Shown piece by piece: positions 1 to 9,304 of a stretch of DNA of 64,000 nucleotides (positions are counted from its first letter, which is position 1; each line of letters begins with the position of its first letter). The translations under genes were made by a program, and so were the position numbers. Under the pieces are notes generated by a model. It worked only from the letters and a program-made list of their open reading frames with translations. It was not told the DNA's origin and searched no databases. The stretch spans positions 1 to 64,000 of the forward strand of contig VANL01000037.1 in the NCBI GenBank assembly GCA_006352455.1. Direction: 5' to 3'. Source of the DNA: Brachionus sp. 'Tiscar' (Eukaryota; Rotifera; Eurotatoria; Ploima; Brachionidae).

Positions 1-78
1 TCTTTCCCCTTGCGGGGATCGAACCTTCGACCCTCTGCTTGAATGACTAACACGCAAACCTCTCGGCTATACGGGCTC
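1..78 (-). repeat. tRNA-derived sequence (SINE head or tRNA pseudogene)
   Basis: On the minus strand this reads like a tRNA gene with both internal Pol III promoter boxes: box A TAGCCGAGAGG (59-69) and box B GGTTCGATCC (16-25). No proper cloverleaf forms: the acceptor ends do not pair, the anticodon arm is poor, and the 3' part is a CCCC-GCAA-GGGG hairpin instead. A related fragment lies at 27181-27207. I read it as a tRNA-derived SINE head or a decayed tRNA, cut by the window edge. A functional tRNA is unlikely. Confidence 0.5.
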
Positions 79-506
79 TTAAAAGAAATAATTAATATTA
101 AGAAAATTTCACCAGTAGCTTTAGTAGTTAAAAAAATATTTGATCTAGTTTTTGATTAAAAATTTTGAGTTAAGTTAATAATATTAGCAACAGTGTAGAA
201 ATAGATGAAGTTTTCCTTTAAAAGTTGAAATTTTTTTTTCTGGCCGTCTTTACTGATACAGCCACTAATGAGTCTAGATTTTTTTTTTTGAAAAAATTGT
301 TAAATTTTCATCATTGTATCTTTATAAAATTAAAAAATTTTTTACTTTGAATTTTCAGACAACCATTTTTGATCGCTTGAAACATTTATTTAAATAGTGA
401 AATAATTAAAAATAATCTTTTTAAAAAATTAAAGTTTTTTTCAAGAATTTAAAAAGACTTTTAAATTTAAAATAAACTAATTTTAATTCAACATTTGAAT
501 TTGTAG

Positions 507-2144
507 CTTTCAATTCGAACAATTAACTCATCACGTTCTGCCTTTACGTGCTTTTCATTTAAACAGTCATTTTTTTCCTATTTTGAACCACATTTAGTGA
601 ATCAGAATTGTCTGAACACTACAAATTTAAATAATACAACTCTAAATGAGTGCAATACAACACGGAAACTTAACGATCAAGATGATGATATTGTCGATTA
701 TGAGCCATTTAAATGCAAAATTCCAGTTAAGGTATCAATCACAATTGAATAAATAAAAAACAAATCAATATTTTTTAATTTTATTTTTTAGTCATTTTTG
801 TCAATTTTTAAAAATATAAATTCATTAGAAAAAAATATAGATAAATGTACAATAACAGTAAAATATATTGCTTTGGCTAATGACACTGCTCAAAAAGTCT
901 ATGACTATGATTCTACCATGATGACAAAAAAAATAAGCAAAAACAACCAAGAACAATTATATGATACAAAATTTCTAATCATCATGACATCTAAATATGG
1001 CCTTAGAAAAACATTTATTCTCGGTATTTCAGACTGCGAAAATCTGCAGACTTCTTTTTCAATCAAAAACTGTACCAACAAAATAAGCATTAGTTCAAAG
1101 TATGCACTTTATTTGGAACTTTTTTTTTTTTAAATTAATCATCTCTTTATCAGATATTTGCATGAAACTATGAACAGTTTTTCAAATGATACTGATGAAG
1201 TTACTTTTTTAGTTGAACCAAATAAATTAATGATAAAAAATTATGTTATACCAGAAAATAGTATGTTTTAGTTTTAAATTTTATATTTTAATATTTGTTT
1301 ATAAAGCTGATTCAAAGTCACTCATCAACACTCAGGTAAATTTCGATAGTGATGAATTTAGCCATTATGAAATAGACAAAGAATTTGAAACGTTAACATT
1401 TTGTTTAAAAGAATTCAAAGTGTGCCTTTTGTTTGGATGTTGGTTTGATTTGTCAATAGACACATATTTCAAGCATAAAGGCAGACCGGTCATATTTGCT
1501 TATTCAAATTCTAATTTTGAGGCTAATTTTACTTTCGCTACCCTATCGGACGACTCGTCTGTCTCTCAGTGCACCAATATTTCTACAGACACAAGCAGAC
1601 CAAGTCAAAAAAAATCTAACAAAAGTTTTGACACATCTAATATTAGCGAAATAATGGACCAGTCTTTGCATGGCGCTAATATACACAGTAGCAGAAATGA
1701 GTCTAAAATGACAAAACCAGCCAAGTAATACTTTAAAAATTTGTAAATTTTTTATTTAATTTTAATGAAATATCAAAAAGACGTACTTTATATGATGCTT
1801 CAAATAGACAAAGCTATATGGTTGAGCAGAGGAGGGGAGTTAGTATTGAAGAGGAAGAAGAAGACGCAATGTTAAGCCAGGCTTTGGATCAACATCAAGG
1901 CAAGGCTAGAAATACGACTAGTATAAATATACCCGCTACGCCATCTCCTCCAGTTGCTAAAAAAATGAGATCGCTTGCTCAGAGTTTGTTTGATGATGGC
2001 GAAGAAGAAGAAGAAGAGAATAGAAAATTTGAAGGCAGGAAAACATTAGCGATGTTTTTGAATGACTCAATGGACGTTGATGAGGATAAAAATGCCCGAA
2101 AATGTGCAGTTTTTGTTGATAACACTGATAGTGAAGATGAATAA
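507..2144 (+). CDS. RAD9: RAD9-type checkpoint clamp subunit (5' exon missing)
   Basis: Subunit of the nuclear 9-1-1 (RAD9-HUS1-RAD1) clamp that is loaded at DNA damage and activates ATR through TopBP1. Exons read by splice signals and frame: 507-731, 792-1099, 1154-1260, 1307-1724, 1781-2144 (stop). Diagnostic stretches: IRTINSSRSAFTCF, FKCKIPVK, KYGLRKTFILGISDCENLQ, LTFCLKEFK and GRPVIFAYSNSNFEANFTFA. These match the PCNA-like core of RAD9 in order. The last exon is a low-complexity acidic tail ending VFVDNTDSEDE, resembling the CK2-phosphorylated TopBP1-docking tail of RAD9. The exon encoding the family's first 30-35 residues was not found between 1 and 506, so it is either diverged or lies before the window. 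Introns are 45-60 nt. Identification is strong; exact ends of the first visible exon are less sure. Confidence 0.88.
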
Positions 2145-3077
2145 ACCATTTAACCTTTTGATTTTTTATTTAATAATTTTTATATAATATTAAATGAAAG
2201 TTATGAGCCGTATAAATAAATAATAAAGAAGATAGAAAAATTGGTTATTTTCGAAATGTTTACGAGAAGATGCCTTATAGGCAAATTAAAAAAAAAACTT
2301 TATTAATAAAAATCTTTAGTTTATTTAATTTTTAGAGAAAACAATTGTCATTTAAAATTTTTTTTTGAAACGAATTTCTGAGTCACAGAAGAAATTAAGC
2401 CATTTCGAAACCTAATTTTTTGAATAGAAAATAGATAGAAAATAATAAAAAATTTAAAATTATAGTAATCTACACATATGAAAATCTAGAAAAATCAAAA
2501 TTTTAGCTTATAGTCAGAAAAATAATTTAAAAATAACTTTGTTGTAAAGAAATTTTTATTTTTAGTTTATTTTTATTTAATAAATATAAATGGCACAGTT
2601 ATTGACATACACAGTTTATTACAATACTATGTCTGTAAATTAATTTATAAAAAACTTTTTTTTGGAAATTAAAAAAAAAAAATTTGGCCTGATAATTTAC
2701 GAGGTACTATTTTTTCTTTCTTCAATTATTGTTGATAATTGATAATTTTGCATGGATAGACAATGAACTAATTTTTTCATTTGAACCTTTATAATTAACT
2801 CTTATGGTTCCAACATTTAATGTTAAAAAATATTTCATAAAAAAAAGTTTCATAACAAAAGGACACAAAAAAACACTTTTTATGCTGAGAAAAAAGAGTT
2901 TCATAACAATAGTACACAAATGGTCACAAAAGGAAACATAACTTAAGTATTTTAAAAAAGTTTATTGTCTATAGCTCAAATTTTGTGAATTTTTTCTTTC
3001 CAAATATTAAAAAAGGCCATTATTTAGAAATAAAATTTATTAATTTTTTTTTAAAATGTTTAATTATCAATATCTAT
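2145..3077. other. Convergent intergenic region
   Basis: This is the space between the RAD9 stop and the GGCX stop on the opposite strand. It is very AT-rich, with AATAAA-type words just after 2200 suitable for RAD9 polyadenylation. I see no coding exon or structured repeat in it. Confidence 0.5.
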
Positions 3078-6000
3078 TTAATAGTCGACAAATAATTCAG
3101 TATTAATAAGTTTAGAAAAATTTTCTTTGAAAAAAACACTTCTTAAAGCATAGTAAAGCATAGAAAAACTTTGTTTAAATCTAATCAAGGAAGATAATAA
3201 TTTTCGATAATTTTTGTAAAAAAATCCATATTTAGCTTTGACCATTTTGTGGTTAAAATTAGTGTAAAATTGATTGACAAAACTATGATAAACCATTGTT
3301 TTATTCAGTTTTTTTTCTTCCATATAGCCATATATATTTTCAATATCTTTTTTTAAATTCTGTTTCGGATTCGATTGATTTTTAGCGATCATTTCGTAAA
3401 AACTCTTCGAATTTATAATCAATGTTTTGTTGTAAGCTTTCCATAATAGTTCTGTTTCATCTTTTAATTTTTCCGAGTTTTTAAAAGCATCATAAGTTTT
3501 GTTAAATGTTTGGAACATGTTCTTGGAAAAGTTGTCAAACCAATCAGACAAAACAATGGCTGTCTCATTCAAATATATGTAGAAAAAGCACGATGGTTGA
3601 TCTGAGACGGTGTATACTGTGTGGTAAGTACCAGCAGGAAGATTAAGCTTTTCTCCCACTTTTAAAGTGGTATTGTGCTTTTTTCCTTTTTTGGCTTCAA
3701 TTTCTACCTGAATTTTTCCATTCAATACTTCAATTGTAGAATTTAAAAACGGGGATACGAAATTTTCCAATTTAAGTCCATTCAAATCGGCTACAAAAGT
3801 AAGATCAAAATCAGTCTTGTTTTTTACGTATTGATCCTCAATTTCTTTTAATTTGCTTCTCCAAGAACTTAAGTCAGTCATCAACGGTATGAGCCATTTG
3901 ACTTCTTTGAATGGACTCCATTCAACTTTTGTCATGTCGACCCGTGGGTCCACCTGACGCTGATTAAATCTATGGTTCATTGATCGCCATATATCAAAGT
4001 AAAGTTCGATATCTTTGAATCCATATTCGTTAAGTCGCTGTTCAATGCATTTTGCGTATTGGTACATCATGTCACCATGAGATGACCATCTTCGTCTTGA
4101 TGTCCATGCCTTTGGGTTTAAGTAATGAGTTTGATTGGTTTTTTTGTCGAAAAAATGGATCTTTATGTGCTGCGTATGCCATGAGTGAACCATCATATCC
4201 CACGAATAGCCTAAAATTTATTTTAAAAGAAGCTGTCGGCACAATTAATTTTGGAAAAATATAGTCAAATTTTACCATAAAGTCCATTAGTCCAGTTGTT
4301 GTATCCTTTGGTAATAAAGTGGGAATAGGGAAGAATCAGTTGTTCCGAAATATAAAACAAGGAGAACAATGTAAAAAATTTGTGGTACAATTTTGCTTTT
4401 GAGGACTTGTCTTTCTTGAAAAAATTATTATTGATATTGCATTAATTGAAATTTTTTTGTAAAAATACTTTATCTTCACTTTTGAATTTATCATAAATGC
4501 AATGTTCAGACAATTTATTGATCAAAAATTTTTTGTTTTCGTCCAAAGTTGATTCAATAATTCCTGCTTTGAGCATTAATCTTTTTGGCCAGTCAAGTGA
4601 ATAAAAAAGTGTGGTCGTGGCAAGCATAGTGTATGGAAACATTCCAATGTTAAACATTCGAGAGTTCATTATATGAAACGATGACGAAATTAAGGTTCCA
4701 ACAAGACGAGTTTTATCAAAAAAAAGCATAAAGCCAACAAACAGATCAATAAAAAGTCCTCCACCATGAACAATGAACAATGTTATTTGGTCCGTAGTCA
4801 ATATAAATCTTTAATAAAGTTTTGAAAATTTTAAGAAAAAAATTTTTTTTTAATAATGTCTAGTAAATAGTTTTTAAATGCGAAATTTTATCTCATTGAA
4901 TATGAGTTTTTTTTTTAATTAAAAGTTTTAAAAATAAAAAAATTTTGTAATTAAATTTTACTTAACACTAGAAAGCCCGGCTGATAAATTACAAAAATTT
5001 CAAATTAAAATTTCAAGAATAATAAATAAAATTTATTTAAAAATTAAAATTTTCTCAAAATTTTTACAATTTAATTTTTAGTTTCTTTGAGTAATTTCTT
5101 AAAACTTTATATCTTTGAGATAATATTCAAGTTTAAATTTTTTAAAAAGGGGTCTAAAAAATCCTTCGGGCTTTCTAGTGTTAAAAAAATAACGATTTCA
5201 AGGATCACAAAAACTGCTTGATAAATATTCAAAAACCTTTGCACTTTTAATTTTTTTAAAAATAAACAAATAATTAAACCTGCGGGCATTTTAGTGATCA
5301 AAATTTAAAAAAGTTGGATTAAATTTTCAAAATTAATATTAAAAGATATAAAAATTTCTTTCATTTAAAATTTTAAAAAAATCAGCTAGAGGGGTGTTGA
5401 AAATTTTTCATATTTATTTACTTTTTGCTAAGAATAAAGTAGCTTAAGCAATTATGAGTTTTTTTTGATGCTTAATTCAAATTTGAAATACTCGGTGGAT
5501 GTGAAAGTTAACTATTAAGAATACACATTTTAGTACCAATATTCCCTTTTTAAAAGAAAAAAACATCCAAACAAAATTACACGAAAGTCCTTAAAAAGTA
5601 AAAGGATAATTTGGCATGTAAGAAAACTATGTTTTATATGATTTTTTTTCACGATATTAGCAAGAATTTTTTGTCTTGATGATTGACAGATGTCGTGTTT
5701 TGACAACAAAAAATCTGCTTTCTACACCCAAAAAAAGATTATCACAGCCAAAAAAAAAAAATTTGGATTGTGATAATTTTTTCTTTGGGTGTTTTGCTCT
5801 TTTTCAGAAGAACTTTATTTTTGCAATTATTTTAATACTGTTACTGTGAATACTCGTACTAAGACTTGCATTTATTAATTTTTCAAAAAATGAGTACTTT
5901 TGATCAGGAATTTTTTTTGGTTGTGAAAATCTTTTTTTTGGGTGTAGAAAGCAGATTTTTTGTTGTCAAAAGGTTTTTACCATGATTGACTGATAAAATA

Positions 6001-7326
6001 AATACAGAATTAAAAAATTGCATTATATATTTTTTTAATTTTATTAAAACTTTGAAATTCTGGACACATTTTAATTTTCAAATTTTGTTCTTTTCTACAG
6101 AGTTGTTTAAAAGTCACAAGTCTCAAGTTAAGTCCAAGTCCGGACTTTTTTTTCGTTTGAAAATTCCGAGTCAAAATCTTATTTTTTAAATTTTTTTATT
6201 TTAAATTGAGCCAAGTAAAAAGTATCGGGAATCTATCGGTCAGAATCAAAGAAATTTCTCCCGTTCCATGTAGTTATTGTTGTGAAAAAATGATATTTTT
6301 GCCTTCCTAGGTGGTTATTATATTACCCAGGTGGTGAAGCGAAGCAAGTATTAGACTTTTGAAAAAAATTAGAAAAAAATCCGAATTTAGATGCTTTTTT
6401 TGAGACTTTTAAATAACTCTGCTTTTCTAAAATAGAATCAAATGCATGATTCGAATTTTTTTAAAATACTAAAAACTAAAAATTTTTAATTTTTAAAAAT
6501 AATTTCCTAGTTTGAGCTATAATATAGAATTTAGCTTTTTTGAGTATTTGTTTGAATTTCAAAAAAAATTAATCTTTAAAATACTTGAAAGGGTCGAAAA
6601 CCCAATGAGTTCCCAAATTTCCCATCGAATAGCCTTTAATCCAATCTAATTCAGTTTTCTTTATACCAGCTAAAAAATAGACAAAAAATATCTGTATTCT
6701 CAAAAGCGAATAATTCCAAAGTGGCACATGAGCATTTCTTATATTCTTGTCAATTAAACCATCAATTGACCTTAAAATAAAAACTTTTAACCAATGTATT
6801 TTTGTTGTAAAACTTACAAGTATCGATTTCCATCCATGAAAAAAAGTAAGAATCCACATAAACCATATAGATATGAATGATTGTTCCATGTCGTTTTATC
6901 CAAAAAAAATAAATACCAATAAGGAATAGTGAAACAAAAACAGGACCAGCGATACTTGAAGCCCAGCATTATACCCATTGCGCCAAAAAACATGATTCCA
7001 TAGACAATTACCATCCACTCTGATGAAAGGGGCTTAAGAAAATCAAATAAAGGAAAATGACACTGCTTTGGATTTCCAAATTCCAAGTCAGCATCAGTCA
7101 TGCCTCGTTCATGTGGAATATCCAACATCATTATCAAGCCTAAAAGTTTTATTTTTATTACAGTAAAAAATGATATTTTTTAAAATAATATACCAAATAA
7201 TATACGAAATAGAGCAAGAGATGATGGATCTTCTGGACGATTGAGTAAACGTATTAAACCATTCCATGATTTCAACTCGTCAAACTCGAACCCAAAGAGA
7301 TGATGAAATTTTGTTTTACTAGCCAT
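3078..7326 (-). CDS. GGCX: Vitamin K-dependent gamma-glutamyl carboxylase
   Basis: Multipass ER membrane enzyme that uses reduced vitamin K, CO2 and O2 to convert Glu to gamma-carboxy-Glu in secreted proteins. Six exons join in frame: 7326-7194, 7139-6818, 6770-6585, 4808-4469, 4414-4276, 4210-3078. They give 750 residues, close to the usual vertebrate length of about 758. Signatures in order: LFGFEFDELKSWNGLIRLLN, LDKTTWNNHSYLYGLCGF, RNAHVPLWNYSLL, FLAGIKK (the conserved lysine pair proposed to hold the catalytic base, near residue 190), HGGGLFIDL, YNNWTNGLYGYSWDMMVHSW, LYFDIWRSMN and LPAGTYHTVYTV. An apparent stop at 4442 is removed by a 54-nt intron (4468-4415). Intron 3 is 1,776 nt and carries three mobile elements; the others are 54-65 nt. 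The ATG at 7326 matches the family start region. I see no truncation. Confidence 0.95.
4966..5180. mobile_element. piggyBac-like MITE, TTAA target site, copy 1
   Basis: A 215-bp non-autonomous element flanked by TTAA on both sides (4962-4965 and 5181-5184). It has 14-bp perfect terminal inverted repeats, CACTAGAAAGCCCG, at 4966-4979 and in reverse complement at the right end. TTAA duplication and a C..CTAGAAAG terminus are typical of piggyBac-type elements. A second copy lies at 54366-54529. No transposase is encoded. It sits in GGCX intron 3. Confidence 0.85.
5698..5971. mobile_element. Foldback element with about 60-bp terminal inverted repeats
   Basis: Left arm starts TTTTGACAACAAAAAATCTG and the right arm ends in its reverse complement (CAGATTTTTTGTTGTCAAAA). 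The arms stay similar for about 60 bp through CTACACCC and a TCACA..CC block. A short direct repeat, ATGATTGAC, occurs outside both ends (5679-5687 and 5982-5990) and may be a 9-bp target duplication, although the sequence between it and the arms does not match. No ORF. It lies in GGCX intron 3. Confidence 0.65.
6098..6421. mobile_element. hAT-like MITE (CAGAGTTG ends), copy 1
   Basis: Ends are CAGAGTTGTTTAAAAGTC at 6098 and its near reverse complement GACTTTTAAATAACTCTG ending at 6421. They are flanked by a perfect 8-bp direct repeat CTTTTCTA (6090-6097 and 6422-6429). An 8-bp duplication with a CAGAG terminus is characteristic of hAT-superfamily non-autonomous elements. A shorter inverted-orientation copy is at 7797-8056. 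No coding capacity. Third element in GGCX intron 3. Confidence 0.82.
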
Positions 7327-7796
7327 TTATGCTCAAAATGATAAAAACATAAGAAACAAAATTTTCTTTTCTATCTTAGAGAGGTTAAAAAATTCATCGA
7401 ATAAATCAAGAATTACTCCAAGAATAAATGAAACTCCAAGAAAATCATAATTAATAAAAACAAAGTATTGAACTTATATTTTTAAATAAAATTATTTTTT
7501 CGCAATAAATATGCTTATTTATTGATAAACCATTGAATTATAAATTATAAATTTTAAGATGCTAAATCTTCTGTTGCAAAATACCCTCTAATTTAATAGA
7601 TTTCTCTAAATGAATTAAAAATTCTACTTTAATTTTTTAATTCATAGGCATAAATTAATAAATTGAAAAAAAAATATAAAATAAAATTTGTTATATTCAT
7701 TTTATTAAACAAAATATTCAAAAACTAATAATTAAAATTAAATAAAAAGCAATTAATGTTCCGCTTTTTGTATTTTTACCTCAATTTAAGTAAAAT

Positions 7797-8056
7797 CAGA
7801 GTTGTTTAAAAGTCCGAAAAAAAGTCCAAGTTCGAATTTTTTTAAAATTTTTTTCAAAAGTCCAACACTTGCTCTGCTTCAATAATAACTACATGGAACG
7901 GGAGGAATTTCATATGTCTTTGATTCTGACTGAAGATTTCCGATGCTATTTATTTGGCTCTGTTTAATTTAAAAATAAAAAATTTTGACTTACACTTTTA
8001 TAAAAAAAATCCGGACTTAGGCTTGACTTGAGACTTGTGGCTTTTAAACAACTCTG
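7797..8056. mobile_element. hAT-like MITE (CAGAGTTG ends), copy 2, inverted
   Basis: Same termini as the 6098-6421 element (CAGAGTTGTTTAAAAGTCC at the left, AACAACTCTG at the right). The interior matches that copy in reverse complement, for example AACTACATGGAACGGGAGG. The flanking 8-mers AGTAAAAT and CGTAAAAA agree at 6 of 8 positions, fitting an aged target duplication. It lies about 470 bp upstream of the GGCX start codon. Confidence 0.75.
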
Positions 8057-8099
8057 CGTAAAAATTAAAAATAGATTTGGCGTATTTTTTCCTACTTGA

Positions 8100-9304
8100 T
8101 TTAAAAATATAAGCAGTCATATTAATTTAAGATAATAATAATAAACACTAATAATAACTAACAAGGGACTCGCGCAGCGAGTTTAGTTTTTAGTTTAGTT
8201 AAGAGCATAGTTTTGTAAAAAATAATCTTTATTAATTATGTAATCCACTCATGATTATTTTTATTAAAGTGATTTTTGATGATTTAAAAAAAATCTAAAA
8301 AGACGCCAAATCTCTTAAATTTTATCTCACACTAAATATTATATTTTACTGATAATTTATGATTTTATCTTTTTTGCTTATATTTAAAAATATTACAATA
8401 ATTTAGGTAAATTTTAGTAAAAGACAATAAGCGGAAGATCAGTGAATATTCAATAATAGATCATTTATTTTTGTTCCTATTGGGCTTAAAAAGATGAATT
8501 ACAGTTTTTAAAAAAGAAATTTTTTGCACTCTTTTTGATTTCATTATTGGAAATTGAGAAATAAATATTCAATTTCAAATATCAATAATACATAATTATT
8601 TATTAGTTTCAGATTTCGCTTCAATTCTTAAATTTTTTCAATTTAATTTTTTCTTGTCCTATTACCTTTCAAAAAAAAAAGTTACGTAAAGGTAAATTTT
8701 TGGTTTGAAATTTGATCAGGATATTATAATGATTTAGATTTTTTTCAATCATGCAGAAAATTTATTTGTTATTAAAATAAGTAAAGAAAAAATCCAATTT
8801 TTCTTAAGTTTTACATGACTCCATTCATAAGCGCCTTCACATATTTTAAATCTTCTAAGTTCAAATGATGATGAGTCAACTACTGCTTGTTTAATTGCAT
8901 TTATAAATTTAATTATACCATTATTACTAGAAGCATCAAGAATTAAAGAAATTTTACTGTGTGATTATTTTAAAAAAATATATAAAAAGTCTACTTGATT
9001 TTCAATTATATTTCAAATTATATACCGAATTTAATTTAAGCTTGTTTCACAGTAGCACTTATCTTTTTAGTAGTTAGTTTAAGCATTTTATAAGCTCGCT
9101 TAGTATGCTATATTAATAAAATTTCATCAAATATTTTTTTAAATTTTAGAAATATCTCATTTTATTTAATTTAATAAAAAAAAAATATTCTCTTAAAAAA
9201 AATGAATATATTGACAACAGGAGTCAGTTCTCAGAGACGTATCTAGTTTTTTACTAAAAATATTTGATATAAATATTTTAAAAACTGAAATAAACTTTAA
9301 AAAA
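8100..9304. other. Intergenic region upstream of the PPC-repeat gene
   Basis: AT-rich spacer with no confident gene. It holds a small GC-rich hairpin (ACTCGC-GCA-GCGAGT near 8168-8182) and one minus-strand open stretch, listed separately at 8749-8956. The promoter of the 9305 gene must lie near its right end, where the leader just before the ATG is A-rich. Confidence 0.4.
8749..8956 (-). CDS. Candidate coding exon, unrecognised
   Basis: The minus strand is open here, with a balanced composition unlike its surroundings. It follows a possible acceptor (ATCACACAG at 8957) and ends in TGA. Residues include ILDASSNNGIIKFINAIKQ and FELRRFKICEGAYEWSHV. No family recognised and no partner exon found. 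It may be the end of a decayed gene or mobile element, so treat it as a weak call. Confidence 0.22.

Noticed and set aside
1..78. A functional tRNA gene at the window start
   Set aside because: Boxes A and B are present but the acceptor, anticodon and T stems do not pair, so it is only tRNA-derived.
4441..4444. Apparent premature stop in GGCX suggesting a pseudogene
   Set aside because: A 54-nt intron with GTATTT and TTTTTTCAAG ends (4468-4415) removes it and restores family-like sequence on both sides.
5101..5301. Minus-strand frame in GGCX intron 3 as an extra exon
   Set aside because: It overlaps the TTAA element and adds nothing matching the carboxylase; exons 3 and 4 already join in frame.
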